From positions 806,001-870,000 of the forward strand of contig JBLHZY010000002.1 in the NCBI GenBank assembly GCA_047631555.1: a stretch of DNA of 64,000 nucleotides, written 5' to 3'. Source of the stretch: JBLHZY01 sp047631555. GTDB lineage: Bacteria > Pseudomonadota > Alphaproteobacteria > Rhodobacterales > Rhodobacteraceae. The notes under the pieces were generated by a model that saw only the letters and a program-made list of their open reading frames with translations, had not been told where the DNA came from and ran no database searches. Positions 43,117-51,889 of this stretch are shown piece after piece. The translations under genes and the position numbers were made by a program. Numbering within the stretch: position 1 is the first letter of the stretch; every line of letters begins with the position of its first letter.

Positions 43117-43130
43117 TTGATCTTGATCAA
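43117..43130 (+). promoter_or_regulatory. FNR/FnrL-type box
   Basis: TTGATCTTGATCAA is a perfect match to the FNR consensus TTGAT-N4-ATCAA. Its centre is about 90 bases before the ATG of the first DUF6455-like gene. If it works as a class II site, transcription would begin near 43165, leaving a leader of about 49 bases. It predicts induction of the two small genes when oxygen is low. Confidence 0.75.
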
Positions 43131-43213
43131 AGCCAAAGGACGCGCCCGCGCTCTAGGATTGGCGCATGGGAGGATTCCCTCTGAGAAAGCGCTATTATCA
43201 AAAGGAAATTCAA

Positions 43214-43471
43214 ATGTTTGGTCTCAAAAAGATAGAAAAGCACGAACGCCTCGTGAGCGGCATGAGCGACGCGCTTGGTGTTGATCTTGTTGAAGAAGTG
43301 CAGCGCGGCAATCTTGCGCCGGATGAGCTGCGCAACCGTGTTTTCCGCTGCTTGGGCTGCTCTGATCCCGAGGCTTGCGGCCATTTTCTTGCTGATCACA
43401 AAGGCGAAAAGCTTGACGCGACGCCCGCCTATTGCCGCAACGCAGATATGTTCGAAAGCCTAACCCGCTAA
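43214..43471 (+). CDS. Small cysteine-containing protein (DUF6455-like), first of a pair
   Basis: An 85-residue protein. Cysteines are spaced CLGCSDPEAC then AYC, with CRNAD following. The N-terminus (MFGLKKIEKHERLVSGMSDALGVD) is helical. The next gene encodes a paralogue with the same cysteine spacing. Four cysteines could bind a metal or an Fe-S cluster, or report redox state. AAAGGA lies seven bases before the ATG. A perfect FNR box upstream suggests an anaerobic or microaerobic role. The family label is from memory and is tentative. Confidence 0.75.
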   Translation: MFGLKKIEKHERLVSGMSDALGVDLVEEVQRGNLAPDELRNRVFRCLGCSDPEACGHFLADHKGEKLDATPAYCRNADMFESLTR

Positions 43472-43519
43472 GCGCCCGCCGGCCCGCAATTGCCCCTGCG
43501 CCCCTAAAGGAGAGCGCCG

Positions 43520-43771
43520 ATGACCCGCACGGTAACGCCGCTGCGCCACGCCCGTTTGATGCACGGCATGGCCGAGAAACTTGGCCTCGATCTTGAGGCC
43601 GAGCCGCCCGCGCGCCTGTCCAAGGCCGCTCTGGCCGACATGACCGCCCGCTGCGACGCCTGCACCAACCACGACGCCTGTATCCTCTGGATGCTGGAAA
43701 ACGACACCGGCGCCCAAACCCCGCCTGCTTATTGCCCCAACGCTCAAGACTTCGCGCGGCTCAAAGGCTAA
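43520..43771 (+). CDS. Small cysteine-containing protein (DUF6455-like), second of a pair
   Basis: An 83-residue paralogue of the upstream gene: MAEKLGLDLE corresponds to MSDALGVDLV, CDACTNHDAC to CLGCSDPEAC, and PPAYCPNAQDF to TPAYCRNADMF. The shared C-x2-C-x5-C spacing plus a fourth Cys near the end points to a common ligand. AAAGGAG precedes the ATG. It lies 48 bases after the first copy and is probably in the same transcript. Confidence 0.75.
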   Translation: MTRTVTPLRHARLMHGMAEKLGLDLEAEPPARLSKAALADMTARCDACTNHDACILWMLENDTGAQTPPAYCPNAQDFARLKG

Positions 43772-43888
43772 GCGCGCCAAACCAAGATGGTCCACTACGC
43801 AGCGGTTGGGGGCTGATGTTAATACTCATCAATGTATTGATCTAAAAGTGAAAGCCCGCCTACAATAGCATTTTGTTGGGGGCGGGAT

Positions 43889-44839
43889 ATGACCAGTGTG
43901 GTGAGTTCTTTTTTTGATGCTTTGGGCGAGAGAATTCGCAGCCCTATCTTAGGCTCAGTTGCCCTCGTTTTTGTGAGCTGCAACTGGAAGTCCTTGTTCT
44001 ATTTGTTTTTTGCGGAGCAAGCGGTTTCGGTAAGGCTACGTTTCTTTGAATTGAATACAGATTGGGTCAGCCTCTTTTGGCTTCCGCTGGGGATTGGAAT
44101 TATTCTCGCTTTCATTGCTCCCTTACTTACTCTTTTAGGTGCTTTTGCAGCCCGTTGGGCAAACCGAGAACTGGCGATCCTTCAAGAAGAGCAAGCGAGC
44201 CTAAAGAGAATACGTGGCTACGAGTTCGAGGCCAAGGAACTCAATGCAGCGACTGATAAGAAAGTTGCCGAGGTAAATCAGCAAAGAAAAATTCAGGAAG
44301 CAGAAGAAAACCTCAAAATTGAAGCGCAGGAGCGCCTTGAAAAAGCAGGCGAAGTTGGCGGCGGCGTCAAAGAAGAAATTGTTACCAAACGGGAAGCCGA
44401 CGAACAACTTAAAGCTGAGAGCGCAACCTTGTTGACGCAAGGAACGATAATTTAAAGCAAAGAACTTTTAGAGCTTTCGCCAATCGAGGTGAAAGTGCTT
44501 TCTTTTGTTGCCGAATTGGCCTTGAGCGGGCATGAAAAGAACCCGTATATGTCGGCGTCTGAAAGCCAGTTGGCGGAATTCAGAAGTTTCATTGGTTCGC
44601 AAACTGCCTCACGTGTCGATGATACTCGAGTTGAGGTAGGGTTTAACGAAACAATTGCGAAATTGGTTCTCAAGAATTTAGTTAGCTTTGAAAGCAAAAG
44701 ATATGGGGGGGGTCTGAGATGTATTACGTTTGGAATGCAACTAGCGCGGGCTATCAAACCAATGATCGTATTGCGAATGCGACGAATTCTTGATGACGTT
44801 CAGTTTTATTTAGTTCGATCCGGAATGAACTATCTGTAA
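43889..44839 (+). pseudogene. Membrane/coiled-coil protein gene interrupted by an in-frame TAA
   Basis: From the ATG at 43889 the frame encodes 188 residues and stops at TAA (44453-44455). The same frame then stays open for another 127 codons to 44839 without a good start. Joined, the product would be about 316 residues: two membrane segments (ILGSVALVFVSCNWKSLFYLFF; WLPLGIGIILAFIAPLLTLLG), a charged coiled coil (residues 95-185), and a soluble C-terminal domain beginning SPIEVKVLSFVAEL that looks winged-helix-like. Base composition is AT-richer than the neighbours. A weak likeness to phage superinfection-exclusion proteins is possible. Either a nonsense pseudogene, or a shortened but working protein. 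Confidence 0.6.
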
Positions 44840-44863
44840 GTCATATACTGTCGTGCTCTCATC

Positions 44864-44912
44864 GCGTTTGGCGGCAATTGATCCCCCGGATCAATTGCTT
44901 TTCGCCAAACGC
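44864..44912. terminator. Nested inverted repeat between the interrupted gene and rimO
   Basis: Outer arms GCGTTTGGCG (44864-44873) and CGCCAAACGC (44903-44912) enclose inner arms CAATTGATCC (44875-44884) and GGATCAATTG (44888-44897). It overlaps the last codons and stop of rimO. It separates convergent genes and probably ends transcription from both sides. Confidence 0.65.
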
Positions 44913-46297
44913 CCCCAAAGATCATACTCGCCCGCTTCATCAACCTCGACGCGCACAATCTCGCCGACACTTAGCCCCTCAGTACCCTCGTCAATAAACA
45001 GGTTCCCGTCGATCTCGGGGGCGTCGGCTTTGGTGCGGCAGGTGGCGATGCCGTCGGCGTCAATATCGTCGATGATCACATCCATATGCTGGCCAACTTT
45101 GCGCGCCAGTTTGGCCTCGGATATCGCTTGGGCCTTCTCCATGAAGCGATCCCAGCGCTCTTGTTTTACTTCCGCTGCAACGTGATCGGGCAGGGCGTTT
45201 GAGCGCGCGCCAGCGACGTCTTCATACTGAAAACAGCCGATGCGATCGAGTTGCGCCTCGTCCATCCAATCCAGCAGCGTTTGGAATTCCGCCTCAGTCT
45301 CGCCCGGGTAGCCGACGATAAACGTGCTGCGCAGGGTGATATCGGGGCAAGCGCCGCGCCATGCGGCGATCTCGTCGAGCGTCTTTGCGGCGGCGGCGGG
45401 CCGGGCCATGCGGCGCAGCACATCGGGGTGCGCATGTTGGAACGGGATGTCCAGATAGGGCAGCACGAGGCCCTCGGCCATAAGCGGGATCAGATCGCGC
45501 ACATGGGGGTAGGGGTAGACGTAATGCAGCCGCACCCAAGGGCGATCCGCCCCGCCCAACTGGCCCAATTCGCGCGCCAGATCGGTGATATGGCTGCGCA
45601 CCTCACGGCCCTTCCACGGATGCAGATCATGCTTGCGATCAACACCATAAGCCGAGGTATCTTGCGAGATGACCAGCAGCTCTTTGACGCCCGCCTCAAT
45701 CAGCTTTTCGGCCTCCCGAAGCACTGCATGCACGGGGCGGCTAGAGAGGCGCCCGCGCATATCCGGGATGATGCAGAATTTGCACTTATGGTTGCAACCC
45801 TCTGAAATCTTTAGATAAGAATAGTGGCGCGGGGTCAGGCTCACGCCGCTTGCAGGGAGCAGATCAATGAAGGGATCAGGGCTTGGCGGCACGGCTTTGT
45901 GCACCGCATCAAGCACCTGTTCGTATTGGTGCGGGCCGGTCACAGCGAGCACATTTGGATGCGCGCCGGTGATGTAATCCGGCTCCGCCCCAAGGCAGCC
46001 GGTGACAATCACGCGGCCATTTTCGGCCAAAGCTTCGCCGATGGCCTCGAGGCTCTCGGCCTTGGCGCTGTCGAGAAATCCGCAGGTGTTCACAATCACC
46101 GCATCCGCGCCCGCATATTCGGGGCTAATCGCATAGCCCTCGGCGCGCAGCCGGGTCAAAATCCGCTCAGAATCGACCAAAGCCTTGGGGCAACCAAGGC
46201 TAACCATGCCGATCATCGGCTGGCCATCGCGGGGCGCGTCTAAGATGCGCGCTTTGGGCGCGAGATCGGGGCGGAGGTTTGGCGGGTTTGTGCTCAT
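44891..46297 (-). CDS. rimO: Ribosomal protein S12 methylthiotransferase RimO
   Basis: A 468-residue radical-SAM enzyme that adds a methylthio group to an aspartate of ribosomal protein S12. The N-terminal UPF0004 domain holds an Fe-S cluster on C36, C72 and C101. The radical-SAM triad is C168-x3-C172-x2-C175 (CNHKCKFC). A TRAM domain ends the protein. The ATG at 46297 gives the MSTNPPN start; longer readings lack family similarity. The 3' end is built into a hairpin. Confidence 0.96.
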   Translation of the reverse strand: MSTNPPNLRPDLAPKARILDAPRDGQPMIGMVSLGCPKALVDSERILTRLRAEGYAISPEYAGADAVIVNTCGFLDSAKAESLEAIGEALAENGRVIVTGCLGAEPDYITGAHPNVLAVTGPHQYEQVLDAVHKAVPPSPDPFIDLLPASGVSLTPRHYSYLKISEGCNHKCKFCIIPDMRGRLSSRPVHAVLREAEKLIEAGVKELLVISQDTSAYGVDRKHDLHPWKGREVRSHITDLARELGQLGGADRPWVRLHYVYPYPHVRDLIPLMAEGLVLPYLDIPFQHAHPDVLRRMARPAAAAKTLDEIAAWRGACPDITLRSTFIVGYPGETEAEFQTLLDWMDEAQLDRIGCFQYEDVAGARSNALPDHVAAEVKQERWDRFMEKAQAISEAKLARKVGQHMDVIIDDIDADGIATCRTKADAPEIDGNLFIDEGTEGLSVGEIVRVEVDEAGEYDLWGRLAKSN

Positions 46298-46429
46298 AGC
46301 GCGCGGTATACGCGAGGCCGATTGGCGAGGGAAGGGGGCGCGGTTCTGGCGGTTACGAGGTTGATCGCCGCTCTGGTTCTTCTTAGGGTTGCGCGCGACG
46401 GAAGCTGAATGATTAACGAGTGAGTTGTT

Positions 46430-48418
46430 ATGAGAAAATGGATTAAATACGGGGTGTTGCCGCTTGGGGCAGCGCTTGTTTTTGGGGCTGGGGTGCTTGG
46501 ATTTGCGATGCGCGATACGGCGCCGCGCCACGCAGCGCTTGTGAACGCAGACCTGCCCGGCATCATCCCTTTACGCGATTTTTATGCGAATATGAGCGCG
46601 GAATGGAATATTCGGGCCTCCGCCTCTGGCGATTATCTTTCGCTGCGTTCAATCAAGCTTGGCAATGAAGTTGTGCTGATCCGGCGGCGCGAAGACGGGG
46701 CCGATCTTGCGACGCTTGAAGATGTGGCCTTTCATGAATGGGAGCCAACAGGCGAGTTTCTGCGGATGTATTCTAAAGGCCGCTATTGGAAAATTGATCC
46801 CACAAAGCCTGCGCGCGAGGACTGGATTGATGTCACCCCGCGCAGTTTTTCGAACTGGCAGATGGTGAACCTGCCCTCTGATCCTAAGCGCCGCGTGATT
46901 GTGGCGAGTGCGGATCGCACCAAGACCTATGTTGATATTTATGACGTCGCCCAAGACGGAACCGATCGCCAGTTGATCGCCCGCAATGAAGGCAAAACGT
47001 TGATCTGGATGTTTGATCTTCAGGGCAAGCCTTTGCTGCGACAAGATAAAATGTCTGAGACCAAGGCTCAGTGGCTCTATTTTACCGCCGGTAAGGAAGG
47101 CGAAGAGGGCACATGGAGCCCCGCTTTTGAAACGGATGAATTCGATTACCTCCACCCGCTCGAGGCAACCAAGGACGGCGCGATCCTTGCGCTGTCTAAT
47201 CGCGGCCGGGACAAGCGCGCCTTTGTCAGGCTCGATCCAAAAACCGGCGCGGAAGAGGTCTTGGTTGAGGACGAGAATGTTGATCTGTCGATGCGCGCCA
47301 ATTTGGATGCCTATGACGGGGAAATCGATCTTTTGGTTGCCAATGACGCGACCCAAAAACTGATCGCCACGACCCCGCGCGGCGAGGCCATCTTGCGGCT
47401 GATCGCGCGCTTTGGGCCGGACGTTGATCTGGACGGGGTTCATAGCGCGGGGGCCGGGCGATTTGCGGTGCTTTCTGTGTCGCCGCAAGCCAAAGGATAT
47501 GAGACTTATCTCGCTGATCTTGAGAATGAAGCGCTTGAGCCCATTGGCACGCATAGCTTTCGTTCGCGCCATGAAGGCAAGCTTTCTTCTACGCAGGGGG
47601 TGCGCATCCCCGCGCGTGATGGGATGCCGATCCCCGCCTATCTGATGATGCCCAAAGGTGCTGAGGGGCCTGTGCCGTTTGTGGTACATGTGCATGGCGG
47701 TCCGGCGCATCGGAATTTTTATGAATATCAGCACCTGTTCCAATTTTTGACCAATCGCGGCTATGGCGTTTTGACGGTAAATTATCGCGGCTCAGCCGGG
47801 TTTGGGCGCGCCTTTATGGAAGCCGGTTTTGGCCAGTATGGCGCGGCCATGCAGGACGATATTGTTGATGCGGCGCAATGGCTTATCGCTGAAGGGCATG
47901 CCGATAGGGAAGCAATGGCGATCATGGGGGGCAGCTATGGGGGCTATGCTTCTGCGCTGGCAATGACGCGCGATCCGGGGCTGTTTAAGGCCGCTTTGGT
48001 TGAGCATGCGGTGCTCGATGTCGAGTATCAGGTGCGCAATAATCCCGGCGTTTGGGGCAATTATCTAGACGGTGTATCGCGCTATTATGGGTCGCTCGAC
48101 AACGCTGAGGATGTGGCGAAGATGAAGGCGCGTTCGCCGCAAAACAATGTGGAAAATGTGCAAGGAGCGATCCAATTGATCGCTGGGCGCTCGGATCGCA
48201 TTGTTGGGTTTGAGCAAACCGAGGTCTTTGCCGCAGCGCTTGAAGCGGCTGGAAAGGACGCCTCGGTGAAGATTTTTGATGGCGAGGGGCATGGGCTGCG
48301 AAAGTGGCAATCCAAGCTGCAATATGCGCGCATTGCCGAGGATTTTCTGGCCGAGCATCTGGGCGGGCGCTCGGGCGGCTGGACCCCGTTTGAATGGGCG
48401 GCTGAATACCTTGATTAG
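46430..48418 (+). CDS. S9-family prolyl-oligopeptidase-like serine peptidase
   Basis: A 662-residue exported or membrane-anchored peptidase. An N-terminal hydrophobic segment (YGVLPLGAALVFGAGVLGF) is followed by a beta-propeller-like region and an alpha/beta-hydrolase domain with GGS502YGGY, D589 (GRSDRI) and H621 (GEGHG). HVHGGP forms the oxyanion region. The family cuts short peptides, often after proline or like acyl-aminoacyl peptidase; specificity is not known. A hairpin terminator follows directly. Confidence 0.9.
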   Translation: MRKWIKYGVLPLGAALVFGAGVLGFAMRDTAPRHAALVNADLPGIIPLRDFYANMSAEWNIRASASGDYLSLRSIKLGNEVVLIRRREDGADLATLEDVAFHEWEPTGEFLRMYSKGRYWKIDPTKPAREDWIDVTPRSFSNWQMVNLPSDPKRRVIVASADRTKTYVDIYDVAQDGTDRQLIARNEGKTLIWMFDLQGKPLLRQDKMSETKAQWLYFTAGKEGEEGTWSPAFETDEFDYLHPLEATKDGAILALSNRGRDKRAFVRLDPKTGAEEVLVEDENVDLSMRANLDAYDGEIDLLVANDATQKLIATTPRGEAILRLIARFGPDVDLDGVHSAGAGRFAVLSVSPQAKGYETYLADLENEALEPIGTHSFRSRHEGKLSSTQGVRIPARDGMPIPAYLMMPKGAEGPVPFVVHVHGGPAHRNFYEYQHLFQFLTNRGYGVLTVNYRGSAGFGRAFMEAGFGQYGAAMQDDIVDAAQWLIAEGHADREAMAIMGGSYGGYASALAMTRDPGLFKAALVEHAVLDVEYQVRNNPGVWGNYLDGVSRYYGSLDNAEDVAKMKARSPQNNVENVQGAIQLIAGRSDRIVGFEQTEVFAAALEAAGKDASVKIFDGEGHGLRKWQSKLQYARIAEDFLAEHLGGRSGGWTPFEWAAEYLD

Positions 48419-48423
48419 CGCAA

Positions 48424-48470
48424 AAAAGGGGTGCAAAGCCTTTGCTCTGCACCCCCCCGTTTGTTTTGAG
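48424..48470 (+). terminator. Terminator after the S9 peptidase gene
   Basis: GGGGTGCA (48428-48435) pairs with TGCACCCC about 48448-48455, preceded by A residues and followed by a T-rich stretch (GTTTGTTTT). Confidence 0.75.
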
Positions 48471-48489
48471 ATAGTCCTGCGCAGTGCGT

Positions 48490-49251
48490 TTATTCGCGCA
48501 GCCGCCAGCCGGTTGTGAAGATCCAAGCGATCACCCCGACGCAAATTGCCAGAAAGCCGCAGATTGCCGCGAGCGAGATGCCGACCGGCACGTCCGCGAC
48601 ATCAAAGAAGCTCCAGCGAAAGCCCGAGATCAGATAGAGCACCGGATTGAATTTCGTCACCATCGCCCAGAAGGGTGGCAGCATCGAGGCTGAGTAAAAC
48701 GCGCCCCCCAAGAAAACCAGCGGTGTGATCACCAAAAGCGGGATCAATTGCAGCTGTTCAAAGCTCTTCGCCCAGATGCCAATGATGAACCCGAGCAGCG
48801 AAAAGCTGACAGCGGTGAGCAGCAGGAATGCCACCATCGCAAAGGGATGCGCGATATGCAGATCAACGAAAAACGTTGAGGTGATCAGGATAATTGTCGC
48901 AATCATCACAGCCTTCGTTGCCGCCGCGCCCACATAGCCGATCATGATCTCGACAAAGCTGATGGGGGCTGAGAGCAACTCATAAACCGTGCCGATAAAC
49001 TTGGGGAAATAGATGCCAAAACTCGCGTTTGAGATCGATTGCTGAAGCAGCGTCAGCATGATCAGGCCGGGCACGATAAACGCCCCATAGGCGATCCCAT
49101 CGACCGATTGAATGCGCCCACCAATGGCCGCGCCAAAGACGACAAAGTATAAGATTGTCGAGAGAACAGGCGAAAGGATCGACTGCATGATTGTGCGAAA
49201 TGTGCGCGCCATTTCAAAGATATAGATCGCGCGAATGGCTTGCCAATTCAT
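48490..49251 (-). CDS. ABC-2 type exporter permease
   Basis: A 253-residue ABC-2 permease with six membrane segments. The family features LLSAPISFVEIMIGY and FNPVLYLISGFRW are present. It overlaps the ATPase gene by four bases and forms an exporter with it. Similar pairs move drugs, lipids or polysaccharides; nothing identifies the cargo here. A related permease gene lies 1.8 kb away on the other side of gcrA. Confidence 0.88.
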   Translation of the reverse strand: MNWQAIRAIYIFEMARTFRTIMQSILSPVLSTILYFVVFGAAIGGRIQSVDGIAYGAFIVPGLIMLTLLQQSISNASFGIYFPKFIGTVYELLSAPISFVEIMIGYVGAAATKAVMIATIILITSTFFVDLHIAHPFAMVAFLLLTAVSFSLLGFIIGIWAKSFEQLQLIPLLVITPLVFLGGAFYSASMLPPFWAMVTKFNPVLYLISGFRWSFFDVADVPVGISLAAICGFLAICVGVIAWIFTTGWRLRE

Positions 49252-50177
49252 GCGGCATCTCCTTCCAAAAGCCCAAGGAACACATCCTCAAGCGAGCTGT
49301 GCTCACTGTCCAAATCGCGCACCGAAATGCCGGCCTCAGCGAGATCGGCAATCAGCCGGGTGATGCCTGTACGTTCGGCCCGTGTGTCATATTCATAGAT
49401 CAACGTCATGCCATCGCTCTCAAGCGTCAGCTCATATCCGGCCAGCGCTTTTGGGATCGCCTTCAGCGCCGCGCCAAGCTCCATACGCAGCTGTTTGCGC
49501 CCGAAGTTTTTCATCAGGTCGGCCTTGTTTTGCACAAGCATTAGGCGGCCCTTATCGATCACGCCAATGCGATCGGCCATCTCCTCGGCTTCCTCGATGT
49601 AATGGGTCGTCAGGATGATCGTCACGCCCTCATCTCGCAGATCGCGCACCAGTTGCCACATCTCGCGGCGCAGGCCGACATCGACCCCCGCTGATGGCTC
49701 ATCTAGGAACAAAACTTTCGGCTCATGGCTCAGCGCTTTGGCGATCAAAACCCGCCGCTTCATCCCGCCCGAAAGCTCTTTGGTCGGGGAGTTGCGCTTG
49801 TCCCAAAGCGAGAGCGAGCGCAAAATCTTTTCCAGATAGGCCTCATTGCGGGGCTTGCCAAACAGGCCGCGCGAAAAGCGGATCGTGTTGAGCACCTTTT
49901 CAAACGGCTCGATGGAAATCTCTTGCGGCACAAGCCCGATCAAGGCCCGCGCGGCGCGAAAATCCGTCGCAATCGAGTGCCCGCCAACATGGACCTCGCC
50001 CGAAGTTGGCGTCACCAGCCCGCAGATCGCGGAAATCAGCGTGGTTTTGCCGGCGCCATTGGGGCCCAGCAGGGCAAGAATTTCGCCCTGCTCGATCTCA
50101 AGGCTCACATCGTCAAGCGCTTTGGTGCCGGAGGCATATTGCTTGGTCAGGTGTTTGATAGAAATAATCGAGGCCAT
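49248..50177 (-). CDS. ABC-2 type exporter ATP-binding protein
   Basis: A 309-residue DrrA-type ATPase: Walker A GPNGAGKTT, signature LSGGMKRR, Walker B LFLDEPSAGVD and switch TTHYIEEAE, followed by the extra C-terminal domain found in DrrA/NatA-like exporters. GAAGGAG precedes the ATG at 50177. It is translated with the downstream permease and may also serve the second permease at 51080-51889. Confidence 0.9.
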   Translation of the reverse strand: MASIISIKHLTKQYASGTKALDDVSLEIEQGEILALLGPNGAGKTTLISAICGLVTPTSGEVHVGGHSIATDFRAARALIGLVPQEISIEPFEKVLNTIRFSRGLFGKPRNEAYLEKILRSLSLWDKRNSPTKELSGGMKRRVLIAKALSHEPKVLFLDEPSAGVDVGLRREMWQLVRDLRDEGVTIILTTHYIEEAEEMADRIGVIDKGRLMLVQNKADLMKNFGRKQLRMELGAALKAIPKALAGYELTLESDGMTLIYEYDTRAERTGITRLIADLAEAGISVRDLDSEHSSLEDVFLGLLEGDAA

Positions 50178-50278
50178 TGGGCGCTCCTTCGTCAAATTCC
50201 AGGGAACAAACCTAATGCAAAAGCCGCCCCCCTCCAACCCCACACAAATGCACAGGGCCAAGTGCCTTCTGTGCACGG

Positions 50279-50300
50279 CTTTTTCTTGGCCTAAATACTC
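50279..50300 (-). repeat. Dispersed intergenic motif, copy 1
   Basis: Read on the minus strand, GAGTATTT-N3-CCAAGAAAAAG begins three bases after the U-tract of the gcrA terminator. Two more copies form an inverted pair after argF (56575-56597 and 56656-56678). Similar sequences after genes are, to my knowledge, frequent in Rhodobacteraceae. Confidence 0.6.
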
Positions 50301-50302
50301 AT

Positions 50303-50333
50303 AAAAAAGGGGCCGCGCCCGCGCGCAACCCCT
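50303..50333 (-). terminator. Intrinsic terminator of gcrA
   Basis: On the minus strand AGGGGTTGCG pairs with CGCGGCCCCT (10 base pairs, two of them G-U) and is followed by six T residues. It lies 25 bases past the gcrA stop. Confidence 0.8.
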
Positions 50334-50357
50334 CAATTCAATCTCAAACCGTCGACC

Positions 50358-50939
50358 TTAGCGGCGGCGATCCCGGCGCGAAGACATCGGCTGAAACGCG
50401 ACGCCAACATGGGCCTCGCAATAAGGTTTGCCCTGCTGGGTCGAGAGACCGCAGAACCAAAAATCATCCGTTGCCGGATCGCCAACAGGCCATTTGCATG
50501 TCCGTTCGGTCAATTCCATCAGGGAGATTTTCTTGGCCTTCTTCTCAACTTCACGCACCGAAGCCAAAGCCTCAGGGCTGATTTCATTGGCCGAGGGCTG
50601 CGGCGGCAAGGGCTGACCGGCCGGAATGATCTGGCGGCGGATCGGCACAGGGCGCGTCTCAGCGACAGGGGCGGCAGGCTCGGCCTTTGGCTCAGCGCGC
50701 GGCGCTGCGGGCTTGGCCTTGGCCGCGGCCGGGCTTGATGGCTTGGCCTTGGCATCGGGTTTGGCAGGCTTTGCCGCCGCGCCAGCAGAACCTGCACGAT
50801 TGGAAAGACCCAACCGATGCACCTTGCCGATCACAGCATTGCGGGTCACACCGCCAAGCTCTTTGGCGATCTGGCTGGCCGATTGGCCCTCGCCCCACAT
50901 CTTCTTCAACAGCTCTACGCGCTCATCCGTCCACGACAT
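50358..50939 (-). CDS. gcrA: Cell-cycle regulator GcrA
   Basis: A 193-residue protein. The N-terminal DNA-binding domain (MSWTDERVELLKKMWGEG, then SASQIAKELGGVTRNAVIGK) is the GcrA signature. A long Ala/Pro/Lys linker leads to a conserved C-terminal part with ERTCKWPVGDP and FWFCG. In Caulobacter, GcrA binds RNA polymerase sigma-70 and activates promoters methylated by CcrM at GANTC. No GANTC lies in the 140 bases upstream of this gene. A terminator follows. Confidence 0.95.
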   Translation of the reverse strand: MSWTDERVELLKKMWGEGQSASQIAKELGGVTRNAVIGKVHRLGLSNRAGSAGAAAKPAKPDAKAKPSSPAAAKAKPAAPRAEPKAEPAAPVAETRPVPIRRQIIPAGQPLPPQPSANEISPEALASVREVEKKAKKISLMELTERTCKWPVGDPATDDFWFCGLSTQQGKPYCEAHVGVAFQPMSSRRDRRR

Positions 50940-51079
50940 TGCCGGCTCCTCAAATCAAAACGGCCCGAATTCGGGCATTGCCGAGGGGCCGTCTTGGAGT
51001 TTATCTCATAACGCCTATTCTAATCACCCACGCTCAGGATACAAGCGCCGGGACAAGGCAAGCCGCGAGGACATAGCAG

Positions 51080-51889
51080 ATGGATCACCAGATGGAAACT
51101 GAAATGGGCGTACGCCGCTTTGGGCGGGTCAATTGGCTTGGCCTGCAAACCTTGTGCATCCGCGAAATTCGCCGCTTTACCAATGTCTGGACGCAAACGC
51201 TGCTCGCGCCTCTGGTTACGGCTGCGCTGTTTTTGGCGATCTTTGCGCTCGCGATCGGGCCGACACGGGGCGATGTGATGGGCGTTCCTTTCGTGCAGTT
51301 CCTCGCGCCGGGCATTCTGACCATGACGGTGATCCAAAACGCCTTCACCAATACCTCCTCGTCGATCATGGTCTCCAAGGTCCAAGGCAATATTGTCGAT
51401 ACGTTGATGCCGCCGCTCTCGCCGCTCGAGCTGGTGATCGGCTACGCTGTGGGGGGGCTTGCGCGCGGGCTTGTTGTGGCGTTTGCGATCTGGATCGGCA
51501 TGGCTCTGAGCATCGACATCGGCATTGCACATCCGCTCTATGCGCTTGTTTTTGTTAGCTTAGGCGCGCTTTTCATGGGGGCGCTTGGGCTTCTCGCCGG
51601 GATCGTCAGCCAGAAATTCGATCAAATGGCCGCGATCACCAATTTCATCATCACGCCGCTGAGCTTTCTGTCGGGGACGTTCTATTCCGTCCAAGCCCTG
51701 CCAGAGGTGATCCGCACCATCACCCATTTCAACCCGGTCTTTTATCTGATTGATGGGGTCCGCTATGGGCTGATCGGCCAATCCGACAGCAATCCAAATC
51801 TTGGCCTGCTGGTCGTTGGCGGGGTCACCTTCGCATTGCTCAGCCTTGTGTGGTATTGGTTCAAAACCGGCTACCGTCTCAAGGCGTAA
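51080..51889 (+). CDS. ABC-2 type exporter permease (without adjacent ATPase)
   Basis: A 269-residue ABC-2 permease. LAPGILTMTVIQNAFTNTSS, MPPLSPLELVIGYAVGG and FNPVFYLIDGVRYG are the family landmarks and align with the permease at 48490-49251. No ATPase gene is next to it; the nearest is across gcrA on the opposite strand. It may share that ATPase. An alternative start lies at the second Met (MET). The 3' end overlaps the convergent GNAT gene by 11 bases. Confidence 0.88.
   Translation: MDHQMETEMGVRRFGRVNWLGLQTLCIREIRRFTNVWTQTLLAPLVTAALFLAIFALAIGPTRGDVMGVPFVQFLAPGILTMTVIQNAFTNTSSSIMVSKVQGNIVDTLMPPLSPLELVIGYAVGGLARGLVVAFAIWIGMALSIDIGIAHPLYALVFVSLGALFMGALGLLAGIVSQKFDQMAAITNFIITPLSFLSGTFYSVQALPEVIRTITHFNPVFYLIDGVRYGLIGQSDSNPNLGLLVVGGVTFALLSLVWYWFKTGYRLKA

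Larger units (their letters stand above)
42856..43213. other. Regulatory gap with repeat array and FNR box
   Basis: About 358 bases between divergent genes. It contains the direct repeats at 42932-42990 and the FNR-type box at 43117-43130, both listed separately. No coding frame is supported. Confidence 0.6.

Noticed and set aside
43828..43841. ATCAA-N4-TTGAT palindrome upstream of the interrupted gene, resembling an FNR box
   Set aside because: The half-sites are in the reverse order (ATCAA first), which is not the FNR consensus TTGAT-N4-ATCAA; kept only as a chance palindrome.
44489..44839. Independent small gene downstream of the TAA at 44453
   Set aside because: Its only early starts are GTG codons without a suitable ribosome-binding site, and it is exactly in frame with the upstream gene; it is treated as the second half of that gene.
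46649..47743. 364-codon minus-strand frame opposite the S9 peptidase
   Set aside because: Antisense shadow of a gene with all catalytic residues in place.
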